From positions 3,315,654 to 3,379,653 of the forward strand of contig OY986970.1 in NCBI GenBank assembly GCA_963920575.1: a stretch of DNA of 64,000 bases. Direction: 5' to 3'. Below the pieces are notes generated by a model. It made no database searches and had not been told where the DNA came from. It was given only the letters and a program-made list of their open reading frames with translations. Of this stretch, positions 1 through 12,339 are shown piece after piece. Within the stretch, counting starts at the first letter, position 1. Each line of letters opens with the position of its first letter. The DNA is from Narthecium ossifragum. Its lineage: Eukaryota; Streptophyta; Magnoliopsida; Dioscoreales; Nartheciaceae. A program made the position numbers and the translations under genes.

Positions 1-811
1 GGTGTCGTTAGTCATTTGGGTGGTGTCAATAGACGCACCCTTATGCTTAATGTGAGAGTTGATTCGTTTTAAGGCTTTTAATAATCTTGACGCGTGTATA
101 TTATCTTGGCTTTTAATAATCTTGACGCGTGTATATTATCTTGGCTTTTAATAATCTTGACGCGTGTATATTCCTAAGAAAAAAATTATATTTATACCAC
201 ATTTAAATGTGTCTTAAATATTACTTGTAATGTAGATTGTTTAAATATTTTTTTTTCACTTGGCTCGTTTTATTGGAGTCGACTAAAAAGTCAAGTGTAT
301 AATATATTTTTCAATTAGTTGTGAACATTTATATTTAAGAATCATCTACCTACCTATAACTTCATTAAAAAACATCAACTATTGTGAAACACCTATATCT
401 TAGCAACTTTGCTTACAGTTTCCTCCCATGACCCATCGTGACACACCTTTTGGTTGAAACATAAATAGCTTCCGGGCACATAAGATAGAGGTTCAAGGAG
501 TTGGGTATTCATAAATAGCTTCACAGAGAGTGATTTTAAGTCTCCCTATTATCCTCTTCGTCCTAGATAACTATATTAGTTTCAAATAGATCATTGGGTT
601 GGATTCAAATAGATCAGAACCGTTGGGATAATGGTACGTGGGAATTGACGGTGCAAGGCAAGGTGAACCCGGTTGGTGATGCGGATCAAAACTATGCCCA
701 CGCTTTGGACAATCCAATCGGATCAGTTCCGGACTCGAGTGGCACCACCCAACGTGGACCCAGTTTTATCCTCAGGCGGGCACCGGTTCAGCGCAGCCAC
801 GGAGGAAGGCG
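1..811. other. 5' flank of the S4-domain gene; no gene seen
   Basis: AT-rich sequence with a short tandem repeat at 73-172, becoming GC-richer after about 700. It presumably holds the promoter and leader of the S4-domain gene. No TATA box or start site could be fixed. The short open frames here overlap each other and show no family resemblance. Confidence 0.4.
73..172. repeat. 35-bp tandem repeat, about 2.9 copies
   Basis: Units begin at 73, 108 and 143 with GGCTTTTAATAATCTTGACG. The first two are complete and the third stops after 30 bases. The copies are identical where they overlap, so the duplication is recent. Each unit carries one ACGCGT site. Confidence 0.9.
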
Positions 812-3800
812 ATGGCCGCAGGGAGCCTGGCAGTGATGGCGCCAAGCTGGTGGGCGCTGGCAAAAACCGCGCGGAGCGGGCTTTGGGCGTGCCCTCACAC
901 TCCGCTCTATGCCCACAAGCCCCCTCTTCTGCTCCCAACTCTCCAGTGTTCTCCTCGAGGTAAAACCCCGAACTATTTGCTCCTCCTTTTTTTTTCCCTT
1001 CTAGTTTTGAGGATTTGGCAGGTCGATGTGCTCCTTCAAGAGTTAATCGCAGGTCTATGCCATGTCGCCCACGCTCTGAAGCCGGGGGCCGGCGCCGCCG
1101 ATGCTTTGCTGAAAGGGGTGGCGGATAAGAACGTCGTCGAGGCCGTCAGAAACATCATCGAAATGGTACCACTTCTCCGAATGTCTTCATTGTTGTGCTT
1201 TTTTCCGGTATAGAATCGCTATGCGATAGAATTGGTTTTCATGATGCGTGCGTAACATTGTGGGATTTGAGAACGTTCTCAATAGCTTACAGATTTCCAG
1301 TGAATTCTCTAAGATTCATATGCTTCTTATGTACTCTTTTACATTCAGGCTTCATAAAGTTTCTCTCTTTACTCGTTAGTGCTCATTAATCATTATATTA
1401 GGTAGGAAAACTATGCTTTAGTTTGAAGGTCAGGGTCTTTGGTGCTCATTATATTATTAGGTTGTCCATCGTATAAAACTTCTCATGAAACTGATGCTCT
1501 CTTGCTATATCTAACAAGGCAAGACGGGCTTCGTCGAGAAGGGGAATTCTCCATACAGACTTTATTACTCCACCTGTAGTGAAGGAGTCGATGGTGGCTT
1601 TAGAAAAGTTGGCTGATATTAAAGCTGTAGCCCAGGGAGGATATCCAGTGGTAAAACATGCGGATAAGCTTGTGTTTCTTGTAGGTTGGGGAAATATAAT
1701 TCTAAGTTTTTTGTAGATTTATATAGGCAGAATGCTGCCGCCTTTCTGTTGGGCATCCAGAGATTATGACAAGTGTTCCGGATGTTGTTGCTGCTTTGAG
1801 GTGTGTTTAAAACTTTCTTAGTTGAACAATGGCATTCTTTGTTTAGACTGCCTAAATGCATACCATGTCCAGTATCTCAGGGAACTTTGGGTTCGAACCT
1901 TGTTCTCATGGCGACTTCCTAGGCGCAATTCTGAATACAGGGATAGTAAGGGAGAAACTTGGGGATATTTTATTGCAGGTGCGTCAACTCTTGGATGGTT
2001 GAGCATTTCTATGTTTCGAGTGTCTTGTTTTACGACATGCTATATTTCTCATACAACTTTCTGTCCAGGGTGAAAAGGGAGCACAAGTTCTTGTAGTTCC
2101 AGAGCTTGTCGATTTTCTTATCTCAGCTCTGGACAAGGTCAGAATTACTTGCATTATTTGTATATAGGCTACTATTTGGTTGGCTTGCAGTAGACGTATA
2201 TCTACAGCTATCACTACATTCATATGCATATCCATCAATGCAACAGTTCCACAGTACAGCACTAGCATATTTTTCTTGCACGGATAATATTATAGCAGTA
2301 TGTCCAAGAATGTTGACAGTTCTTTGAGATAATTATGGCTGAAAATGTTTTGACACACGTAAGGGGGTATGTTAAATTGCTATTCTGCAATGCATAGCAT
2401 ATTATAAGCTTTTGTTTCACATAGTTCTCTGGCTCTTTGATAAATTTTTTCCAGACTGCTTCTGTTGAAAGAATGCAGTCGGTTGATACTTGATAAATGC
2501 ATCTATGATTCCTGTTGGTTATGTGCCATTATAGATTTTTTTATATAGATTGCTAAAATGCTGATGAAAAAAACAGCTGAAATGCAATTACTTTGTGTTC
2601 CATTTTTTGAATCTCACTATTCATGTAGAAGAACATAAAGCAATTTCAAGCCTTTTATTTCAGCTGAAGTTCCTCTTGAGACATTTGTATTTCTTTAATG
2701 TTGAGCTTTCTTTACAAAACACTCTTTTGAGATTCCTAATGAACAATCTTCAAACAATGTTTTGCAGGTGGGCAATGTCCCTGTCTCTTGTACACAGATA
2801 CCATTGCTTGCTTTGGAGTATGAACCACCAAGGTCTGGGCTAACCAGCTTGATAGATCATAGTTTACTTCTTCATGTACTCTGACCACATTATATTGCTT
2901 ACCATACTGTAGGACTAAATCTTTTAAAACAGTTGAAGCATCACTGAGAGTTGATGCTCTGGCTAGCGCAGGATTTAAAATATCACGTTCTAAACTCGTT
3001 GATCTGATCGGGTATGAAATTTGATTCTCAAAGTAGGCTCCATTATTTATCTGTTTTAGCGTTATCTTGCTTTCTGATGTTAGCCTTGCAAATGAGAATC
3101 TCAAATTATGTCTTTCTCAATGATTAAAGATGTTGAATGCACTTGGATAGTCCTTCTGGATAATCTTTTTTCAATGCATGTCTGCTATTCTTGACTTGTC
3201 TTTCCATGTTTTTCTTTTACCCTGACTAAGATCAATAGAAAGAAATTTTTTTCTGCTAGCTATCGGGAAGTGCTTTTAGAAATAAGGCTTCTTGGTAATG
3301 GCCATCTCTCAAGTGTTGGCTTTTGACAGAGAAACCATTAGTATTATGACTTTCAGGCTTGAGAGATCATCCATGGACACACACATGCATGTCCATGACG
3401 ACAACTGGCATACAAGAACGATGACAATTTCAGGCACTTTTGTCATATCTAACTCTTCAATGTAATTCCAAATCCTTACATTTGCATCTCACATAGATCT
3501 AACATCAGGGTGTGTGAGAAAAAAAAATATCAGGTTCTTGGTGACGCACCCCAAATAGCATATTATGGCCAAATGTTCAACTTTCTAGTATTCGTCACCT
3601 CGATAGTGAGACTGGATTTTGAGATACGTATGCACTGAGAATCAAAGCCACAAAACTTCAATGAGGTAGAAGGGTAGTTATAATATCCCCACTTCTCCTG
3701 AAGTGGGTAAAGACTAAATCTTGCCCATGTAGATTTGACATTGACATTAAAATGATAGGATGTCCAACTTCTTAATATTCTAAAACTGCTTGTAAAAATA

Positions 3801-4653
3801 CTTAGTAGTTATGACATTGATACACTTTCCTATCTCAACTCAGGTTGCTAATTTGGTGGCGTTTAGTTTCCAATTCCTGCGTAGCCTATTTATTTTGCTA
3901 AATGGTGGATTTTAGCAATACCGAGCAACCACTTATGAAAATGTCCAATCTCTGATCTATATTCAGATGACTTATTGAACACAGCAAATACTGATTTAGA
4001 CTTGGCGGGTTTTGACATACCTACTCTCTACCATTGTTAACGAACCTTATGCATGTAGCACTCAATGTTTGTGTTTAAATCTACTATGGTACGTGCATAT
4101 GCTTACCTTTTACCTTTATAATACATGTTCTGCAAAGTGATCACTCAATATAATAAGGTTGTTTCTTTTCCCAGTAATGGGGATGTGCGAGTCAATTGGT
4201 CCCCTGTGACGAAAAATGGAGCTACACTTAAAACTGGAGATATTGTTTCTGTCAGTGGAATGGGAAGATTAAAGGTAACTGCTGCCCACAATGGTAACTC
4301 ATATTTCATTTTCTACTGTTACTAAAGCGCCACTCGCCTCGTTGCTTTGTGTTAAAAATTAGAGCATCTTGATTTTCTTTCGCCCATTTAAGTCCTAGTT
4401 GACCTTTTGTTTGCCCTTTTTCCTATTGAGCTGAGTAAATAACACACTGCCAATATGTTCTTTGGATGTTTCATTGGGAAGGCTGGAATAAACAGGATGG
4501 AGTTTATAAGTTAAGATGGAAGCCTGGCTTACTGATAAATTGATTGTCGTTAGATCGATAACTGTAATACTTTTAAACTTTTACTCGCAGATTGGGGAGA
4601 TCACAACAACAAGAAAGGCAAAATATGCTGTTGAGCTAATTAGGTACATGTAG
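812..4653 (+). CDS. S4-domain RNA-binding protein (YlmH-like), ten exons
   Basis: Exons read by eye: 812-959, 1005-1165, 1519-1650, 1727-1800, 1873-1978, 2069-2137, 2768-2832, 2913-3011, 4175-4274, 4591-4653. All junctions are GT-AG and keep frame, giving 338 residues. The middle part (HTDFITPP, AQGGYPV, SVGHPE, CSHGDFLGAILNTGI, EKGAQVLVVPEL) and the C-terminal S4 fold (SLRVDALASAGFKISRSKLV, then GDVRVNW and LKTGDIVSVSG) match plant proteins related to bacterial YlmH. Family knowledge suggests structured-RNA or ribosome binding, probably in an organelle. The 5' end is uncertain. ATG 812 needs a 45-nt first intron (960-1004), short for a plant. ATG 909 with a 62-nt intron (960-1021) also stays in frame and gives 300 residues. 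Exons 3-10 are firm. No in-frame stop lies within the joined exons. The largest intron is 3012-4174. Confidence 0.88.
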
Positions 4654-5379
4654 TCCTGATAGAAGGTACAATAAGGATCTTTCCTTCATCAAAGGGTCTC
4701 AATACAACATGGAGAACTTCCACTACCTCAATCAACCAGAATAAAAGAGAATAAAAGAAGCGAAAACTACAACGGATGTACTCATCAAATGGTTTTGGAG
4801 AAAGTTCAGTTGCAAATTTTGGGGGCATTATGGAAGATTAGCGCCTTCTTGTTCAATTTATTCTGATTCTGTAAGGCAAGTGGTTTCAGGTGTATATCTG
4901 CTTGTCCAAAGGGCTGGTGAAAGTTTCTTGCTTCAATATATAGGTAGGTATTTCTTTAATGCTTTCATTGCTTGGCCTCTGAAACTTCTTTCAATCTCAT
5001 CAAATCACAGCATCACCATATAAGGCATGTGTAAGTTTCTTGCTTCAATATATAGCCAATGCTTTCATTGCTTGGCCTTTGAAACTTCTTTCAGTCTCTT
5101 CAAGTCACAGCACCACCATAGATGGGAGTATTTAGTGGAAGTCATTATGCTTTAAGTAAGATAACAGCATATTCAGACTGATCCATACCCCTGCAACACA
5201 TCAGAAAATCCTGGATCCAGGTGAACTTGTTTTTTCATCTCGAAATTTGTTTTCCTCGTTCTGTGCCTTATTCTGAGTTTAATCTAGCAGGAATCTTTAT
5301 GTACAATGACAGAGTCCAAATGTTAAGTCAAATCATTAAACAACTCTGAAAAAAATGAAAATAAATGTTATAGATAATC
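4654..5379 (+). other. 3' flank of the S4-domain gene
   Basis: This stretch follows the TAG stop and presumably includes the 3' UTR. It holds a direct duplication (4921-5120) and no convincing gene. Confidence 0.4.
4921..5120. repeat. Direct duplication of about 90-100 bp
   Basis: Copy 1 (4921-5020) and copy 2 (5033-5120) both start AAGTTTCTTGCTTCAATATA and both end CACAGCA(T/C)CACCATA. Copy 1 has about 14 extra bases near 4943. The remaining differences are single bases, so the copies are diverged but clearly homologous. Confidence 0.85.
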
Positions 5380-5905
5380 ATGACAAGATGCTGCATGAGT
5401 TGATGTAAAAAGGTGGCTTCATGCAGCATCATGATGCAACATCAGGTGATGCAGTAAAATTGGTTGCATCTATTGATGCAGCATCAGTTGATGCAGCATC
5501 AGTTGATGCATCACATGATATTTTCCCCGATCGTTCGCGTCCTTTCCCTAAGCTTTGGTCACCACCCGTTCGCCTCCTTGCCTCCTTCCCCTTTTCCTTA
5601 TAGAGTAAGTCTATTATAGGGAAGAGCAAGGGTGGCTGGTGCATGCTAAATTTTACCCACTTCCCCGTATTTGCCTCCCTATTATAGGGAAGATTAGCAT
5701 TTGGGGCATATGATGCGGATGCCCTAACCAATGCAATACATATCAACTAAATAAATGATCGGATGAAACATGTATATCAACTGATGCAATACATGCTAAC
5801 CAAACAAAGAATGAGCTAATACTGTACCAGTTGATTCAAGCAACCAAACACTTGTTTTTGTATCAACTGATGCATTGTTTAGTTGATGCAAACAATCAAA
5901 CACCC
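5380..5905. repeat. GATGCA-rich repeat, possible MITE
   Basis: The hexamer GATGCA and its complement recur throughout. A 15-bp unit (GATGCAGCATCAGTT) is in tandem at about 5475-5504. The right edge reads TTGATGCAAACAATCAAACACC, the kind of end plant MITEs often have. Terminal repeats and a TSD could not be fixed, so the class is open. Confidence 0.4.
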
Positions 5906-6870
5906 CATTAGCTTTTGTGGGTTCAAAATAGAGCGAATGATTTATTTTATAGAGTAAGTCTAAAAGCAATTGACAAAATTGCTCTCAAAATTGAACTGTT
6001 TATTGCCGTTATTTAAGGGCAAATCAGGTATAAGTAGCAATTGATGAGAGTGCCCTTATAATATGACTGTTTTTTTATCGTTTATTAGGGGCAAAATAGT
6101 CATTGTGTATGATATTTTGAAATAACAAAAAGTAAATCAGGAACGCTCGAAAAAATTACCTCTAAAATGGGCTGTTTTAAAACTTTTTTTAGACAAAATG
6201 GTCATTGTAGATAGCATTTAGAAAAGAAAATGAAAAGAAAAAGATTTGAAATAAAAAATAAATTTAAAAGTCCTAATATCACCGTTTATAAATGACAAAA
6301 GGGTAATTTATACTGAAAGACAAAAATTTAAAAACATTTAAAATATACAAACCAAAATTTTAAAAAAATAATTAAAAGCCTTTGCCGGACCGGGCCGTCA
6401 GCCGGATTTTGGTCAAGGCCCGGACCCGGCCCTAAGCCCATTAATACCCGGGCCGGGCTTACGGGCGTTTTGTCCAGGCCTAGCCCGGGCCGACAACTAG
6501 GAAGACTTTGGCACTTATTAATTGGCCGGAGCTCCGGTGCCGGCGGTGGGGAAGAATCTCCAAGTACTCCAAGCCATGGCCATTTCACATTTGGGCAGCA
6601 TCCCGAGGCAAACGTGAGGATGGAAACAACAGGCCCACCTACTGACATGAGTACAGGAGCTGTGTTGATTTCTAAATAGGACGGCGAAGTCAAGATCACG
6701 TGGGTGGGGTATCTATCCAGGGATGGAGATTTTGTTCTCAATGAAAACAGTATTTGAACGTAGCAACGCCTGTGCAAACTGGCTTTTGTGGTGGCTTAGA
6801 GAAAAATGAGAAACGTGAAAGGAGCTTGTTGGTCTCAAGCAACAGGGTGTGACCTTTGATGAACGGAGGA
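5906..6870. other. Intergenic; AT-rich, then GGGCC-rich block
   Basis: 5940-6370 is AT-rich with several 'gcaaaatagtcatt'-type sequences. 6375-6490 is built from CCGG and GGGCC motifs of the kind found inside non-autonomous hAT elements. No gene is supported. Confidence 0.35.
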
Positions 6871-6874
6871 GCGG

Positions 6875-7225
6875 GGTTCAAGTGATTAGAACTGATGCCT
6901 CCGTTGATCCTGGGTCTGGCTCTATGGTGATTGGTGTTGTTGGTCTGGGCTCTGATAAGCTCTCTGCATGGGCTATGGGTCCGTTTGAAAGATATAACTA
7001 GAGATATATGATTATCTGTTATATGTTTTGATTCTGTGTTATTTTTATATATCTCTAGGGACTGTAATGGATTGGTTGACGCTGTGGCGCGGGGTTCTCG
7101 TCGGTTAGGGAGAGAGTTTGCATGGTCTAGTAACTCGGGGTCTTCGCTGATATGCAGCCTGACCTAAGATTGTTACTAGTATTGTAGTTTGTAACTAGCC
7201 TCAGGGTTCATCTCATAAAAAAAAG
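6875..7225 (+). pseudogene. Degenerate LINE 3' end (RNase H remnant)
   Basis: Near 6888 one frame reads RTDASVDPGSG, like the first strand of a LINE RNase H domain. About 7060-7125 reads RDCNGLVDAVARGS, like its C-terminal end. The two parts are separated by unrelated AT-rich sequence. The fragment ends with TAACTAGCCTCAGGGTTCAT and an A-rich tail, which resembles the 3' end of the intact LINE in this window. It is an old, broken copy. Confidence 0.6.
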
Positions 7226-9250
7226 AAAGTATCTTTACACGTGGGCTCAAATGATCTTGAGTTTTCACATGTAAACATTTAATTAAAAAAATGGCAATGA
7301 CTCAGGACCACTGAACAAATAGCATGAAAGAAGTCTAATCATTAAATCCAAAATTTTAACCAACAAAATTAACACAGTGACAAGCTTCCACTGAATGTTT
7401 CCTCTTTCCATCCAGGAGATAAGTCGTAGGGCCAGTTGTCCATCCCAAGTCAAGAATAGAAGCTCAATTGAAAGGGAATCGTATTAAGACCAGGTCCATA
7501 TATGCCGCAAGCGGCAATAATAACTAGTTTTCAGTGCTTGACGTCCATGCATAAGCCACCAATTCTTTAGCCAGTTCTTAATCATTTCCTGACGTTCCAT
7601 GCCTGCAAGATGCATTACTAAACGGTGATGAAGCGTCTCCAGAGCTGCATGACGAGTGAGATTAATTACATATATATATATATATATATCCAAAAAAAGA
7701 AGAGACCTGATCTTTATGATCTCATGTGAAAACTAGAACCAGTTGTTGAATTCTTCCCTAATATTAAGAGCCTAATCGAGATCTTAGTCGAATAAGTCCG
7801 AGTGGGGTCTACACAATCAGAAGAAAAAAAAAACAAAAATTATAGCTTCCGCGTGTGCCAAACGGCGCTTTTGTCCTAACCGGCCGGCCCGTGAAGGGTA
7901 CGCTCAAGGACCCAATTATAACCATGTCTTCCCCTGGACCCAGTCAACTCGAAATATTCCATCGCACTATCAATCAATAGAATAGATTGAGTCGCATTTG
8001 CCCATTTGTCACCGTCATGCATGCCTCAGCTGCCTCCTATCACCATCACTCCTTCCTTTAAGACAATTCGCCGGAAAATTCTATTCCGGAGACTACTTCT
8101 ACCTCTCGTTTTATCCCCGTACCAAACAGGGCGCTTATCGCTGAGCCTCCTCCTTCTTCAATACATGCAATTGGTAATGTACATAGAGTCTTCGTCTTCT
8201 AGAGGGGGCTGGGGCTGGGTCTGGGGCTGGGGGAGTGAAGCAATGCTAACTTTACGGTTCTAATAGCTAGCCCACACAGAAGAACCAACAACCGACCACT
8301 GCGTGCACCTTATAAATCCAAACGTTCCCCCCAGGACGGAGGTGCTACAGCTATGTATTGACCTCAGGCCGGCTCTGGGGCTGCTGCGCATGTGCTTGGA
8401 GAGCCAAATAAAGACCCGACCCAACAAGCCCCCTGTGGTCTGGCTGCCTTTGTCTCAAGCAGGTCTTAGATTCTTTTTCGCACTGTGCCCAATCAGGAGC
8501 CAACAGGTGACACCAGCCTGGCAGAAAAGGAGTGGGAGGGTGCTGTTCCCATGTGGAACTCCTTTTAATCTTACAGCTTAATGACCCTACCATCTTATTG
8601 ATTAAGTCTAAGGTTTAGCTTATGGGTTTAGAGTTAAGGAGTGGAGGCTCACATTTATTTCACCCATATATATATTATATATATGTCAAGACTCAACAAG
8701 ACCCATTATTATGACTTATGAGCAGCCAGCAGCAACCCAGAGGAGAAGCATTTGACAGGATGGGTGGCAAAAGGTAGCAGCAGGAATCCCTGGAAATGTG
8801 TGAAACCGTCTATCTAAAGAACATTACTACTAATAAAACAGTAGTTTTTATTAGTGTTGTTGCATCACTGCCTGCTTCAATCCCCTCAATTCAAATCATG
8901 AAGAGAAGGCTAATGACCAGAGAGATAAGAATACATATAGAGAATGTTCATCAATAGAAGTTTAGTAGTAAAAAGAGTCATAATGGGAAGAGAGCTGGAA
9001 AGCAATCGCTTATCACAACATTCAGAACGAAAGAGGGGATAAAAAAAACCCACCTTTGGAGACCTTTCTTTCATCTCGAGCAGATCGGTTTCCAATAACT
9101 GGAGAGATTGGAGCATAGCATTATAGAAATTTTACAAATTTAGTCCAGGGATCGATCCGAGAACGGAATCGAATCAAGCCCCAAATCTCTCCAACCACGA
9201 GAAAGCAGTAAAAAAACCAAACCCAATTGAACTAAGAGGACAGAGAAATC
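7226..9250. other. Intergenic; no gene seen
   Basis: Unique-looking AT-rich sequence with a short (TA)n tract at 7671-7689. The part after about 8600 is likely the 3' flank of the VQ gene. The open frames are short and of no recognised family. Confidence 0.35.
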
Positions 9251-10033
9251 TCAAGAAGAGGCGGCGCCGCCGGAGGACAGTCTCGGGGAGGTGACCGGGA
9301 AGAGTGGCAGGAGTCGTGGAGGCTCGGCGTCCCTTGGGGTGGTCGTCCTCGGGGAAGGGTGGAGATAGAACCCCTTGTCGGCGATGGCGCGGTCCTCGGC
9401 GGATAGGCCCGAGAGGGAGGCTGGATGCGGCGGGCGGTCGAATGGGTCGCGGATCAGAGGTGTCACGGGGCTCAGCACCAGAGATGGGAAGTCGAGCATG
9501 CTCGGGGATAGGATCTCCGGCTGCTTTCTTGGAGAGAAGCTAGCGGGGGAGTTGGGATTGGAGGCGGAAATGAAGCTGGGTACCAGGGGGCTTATGATCT
9601 TGAGGTTCCTCATGCTGCTCCGGCGCTCGTAGAGCTTGAAAGCTGGCTTCTTTGGGCCTGTGGGGACCTTCCCAGTAGTGGAGGGGACTGGGTTCTTGGG
9701 CACTGCCGGTGGCTGCGTTGCTGGACTATTCCCGGCGGCGGCCTTAGCAGCAGTCTCGGCGGAGCCGGTGAGCATCTGGACTACCTGCTTGAAGGAGGAG
9801 GAATCGGCTTGGACGAAGGTGGTCGGGTAGGGGTTGGGATCAATGGATCTCGGGGTGGAGGCCTTGGGAGTCTGAGGCGGGGGCGGCGTTGGTGGCGTCG
9901 TAGCTTGGGTTGGGGCCGCCGTCCCCATGACTCCATTGCTGTTGCTGCTGCTGCTGCTGCTGCTGCTAGCGTTCGGGGAGCTCGCATGGGGAGATGGGTT
10001 TCCCCTTTCGTGGGGATTTAAGTGGTTTTCCAT
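9251..10033 (-). CDS. VQ motif-containing protein, single exon
   Basis: A 260-residue intronless frame. The VQ signature FKQVVQMLTG (FxxhVQxhTG) is at residues 81-90. VQ proteins are plant transcription co-regulators that bind WRKY factors through this motif, and many are MAP-kinase substrates in defence and growth. The flanks are low complexity: a poly-Ser run (about 23-30, from an AGC repeat), a Pro-rich stretch (46-60) and many S/T-P sites. The C-terminal part has LYERRSSMRNLKIISP and FPSLVLSPVTPLIRDPFDRP, which resembles the longer VQ subgroup with several Ser-Pro motifs. The start has no in-frame rival. The subgroup is my inference and I give no symbol. Confidence 0.9.
   Translation of the reverse strand: MENHLNPHERGNPSPHASSPNASSSSSSSSNSNGVMGTAAPTQATTPPTPPPPQTPKASTPRSIDPNPYPTTFVQADSSSFKQVVQMLTGSAETAAKAAAGNSPATQPPAVPKNPVPSTTGKVPTGPKKPAFKLYERRSSMRNLKIISPLVPSFISASNPNSPASFSPRKQPEILSPSMLDFPSLVLSPVTPLIRDPFDRPPHPASLSGLSAEDRAIADKGFYLHPSPRTTTPRDAEPPRLLPLFPVTSPRLSSGGAASS
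9938..9967. repeat. (GCT)n trinucleotide run inside the VQ gene
   Basis: About nine GCT/GTT units on + encode the poly-Ser tract of the VQ protein on -. Such runs are often length-polymorphic. Confidence 0.85.
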
Positions 10034-10157
10034 TGATGAACAGGGTAAAAATCCCTCTTTTGAGGCAGAAATGAAGAGGGCCTTGTGGAAGAAGAGAGAT
10101 TCGGAGTTAGAGCAGGATACTTGGTGTGTTGATCAGATGAAATCAATGAAGCTCCTT

Positions 10158-10240
10158 TCTCTCTCTCTCTCTCTCTCTCTCCTCACCCTACTGCTCTCTT
10201 GCCCTCTCTCTCTATCTCTCTGGCTATCTATATTTTAGAA
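10158..10240. repeat. (CT)n microsatellite upstream of the VQ gene
   Basis: A pure CT run of about 22 bases at 10158-10180 is followed by imperfect CT-rich sequence to about 10220. Read on the gene strand it is a GA tract about 130-200 bp upstream of the ATG, where plant 5' leaders often have GA repeats. AAATATAGAT on - near 10230 could be a TATA box, but this is weak. Confidence 0.7.
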
Positions 10241-12339
10241 GAAAGTCACGGTGTTGGCATCTGTTTGTTTTGCTGATGGTGGTGGGGAAAAGGACCAAAG
10301 GATTGTGGGCAAATTGCCAATCGTCCCACCCACCTATTCAACGTATGGGGGGCTGGCTATTCCCTATTCCCTATTCCAATTCAAAACGGAGAGGATGGAG
10401 CCATTGACTCGAGGCAGCTTGACTAAGTTGTGCCGACTCCAATGCAGGTCTTCTTTTGGATTTCCAATCTACCACCCCTGTTTTATCTGATCATGGGGTA
10501 GTAATCTAAGATGCATAGTGGTAGATCTGTGACTAGAATAGAGTAAAGACGACAATACTAGAGGCATTAATAGTTTGAATTTGGAGACCCAAGCTGACTT
10601 CTTCAACTTCTATTTTCACAATTTTGAGACCCAAATTGAAATTTTCAACATCTTTTTTCACAATTTTTAGACCAATCTGCGTCTCTGTCTCAGTGTACAG
10701 CTCAGAGAGGGGGTGGTGTGGCCCGTGTGGGTGGTCTAAGCAGACAAAAAAAAAGAACCCTACGTCAACAAGTATCCAAAATTTCAGTTGGACTTTGAGG
10801 AGAGGAAAGCAGGAGAGCATCTAATTCCCATTAATGGTCTTGGGAGGAACATCTCTCTTTCTCGACAACACACCACACACACACTCTCTCTCTCTCTCTC
10901 CAGTCTACTTACTACTAATGAGAGGGACCACTATTCCATGCCCCTCGAATGCTCCAGGAAGATAATCATCTGCCAGGAATTGCTTTGAGACTGCCATCCT
11001 GACATATGCCCCTCCATCCATCATCCATGCATCCAAAAAACAACAAATTCTAAATGATTACAAGAGAGATGACCATTTGCTTCAGTTGTTCACCATTTTG
11101 ATACTTTGAAGAACAGATGATGCACTTATTAGTAATTGGATGAACAGGCTCCCCCTGCCAAGTTTCTACGTGGGTCTTCTCTCTTTGGCCTCTTCTGGTT
11201 GGTACTATAGATCTGCTACTCTGTGATTTACGTCTTTTTTTTTTTCTTGGATCACATGATTAGTTCTACCATTGAGGACCATTTAATTAATCCCTTGTTT
11301 TCCAAGTTTCAAGTTTGACTGAAAACTTCTGAAAATATTGGCCCCACACACAAAGACCTTTGAGCAGAGTTAGGTGCTCCTTAATAACCATGACCCAGTT
11401 TTTAATCTGAATGCATGAACTAAAACATGATCCAAAATTGATTGAATATAGCAAAACACATCAAGGTTGCATTATCATGCATCAGAATATATACCAACTC
11501 AATAGCTGTTGGCAATTAAATTACTTGGCAATGCAAAATATTCTACACGACCTTTAGGGGTAGTTGTCTTCGTAACTATGTAACAAGATCGAGTTCGTGA
11601 TATGAATTATCTCATCATGCTTAGTAAAGATAGACGCTGGAGTCATTGTTGGGTCTTTGCTCTGGATCTAAAGCTCTTGTGAATTTTCTTTTTTATATGT
11701 TTCCCTTGTTGCCATTTTTTGGCTGAATTACTCAAAAAAAAAAAAAAAAATATTTCACACGACCTTACATGGTCAAGCACGTCACTGATCAATTCCAGCA
11801 GAAAAGAAGGGAGGAAGGGGCCGAAAGGCGAGCCGACGAGAGACCGGCTGAGCACGGCTGAGCCGCCGGCTCCGCAGCAGTGGCACCGGCGAGAGTTTAG
11901 TGCCAGAACGGGGGCTGTTATGAATCAGGAGGTGGTGGTGGTGGTGGTGGTGGTGGGGTGCCTTTTGGTCTCGCAGGTGCGTGCATATCTGGGTCCCAAT
12001 CCCCACCACCACAAGGTCCACAACCAGGCCTGGGAATGGGATTGAGAAAGCGAAGGACTGCTCGCCGTGCTCCCCCGGTCAAACCATGGCGAGGGCCTTG
12101 CACGGCTTCCTGTTAACATCATCCAATTGGCACCATCTTTATACTTATGAGTCTCATTCCACACACAAAGAAAACCACTGTGATCATCTCGGTACCCTTT
12201 ATTAGACTTGATTTCTAAACCCAGGTTTTAAGTCGCCGTCCACCATAGGTCTAGTAGGGAACCAGGTTGCAGAGATGATGGTACTGCTGGAACTTGGACA
12301 TCAACACGTTTCCTGATAACTCTGTACTGGGTTTTGCTG
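10241..12339. other. Intergenic; no gene seen
   Basis: Contains short CT repeats near 10880-10900, poly-A at about 11735-11750 and a (GGT)n run at about 11930-11956. The GC-rich piece 11800-12110 gives overlapping frames in several phases, all low complexity, so none is called. Confidence 0.35.
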
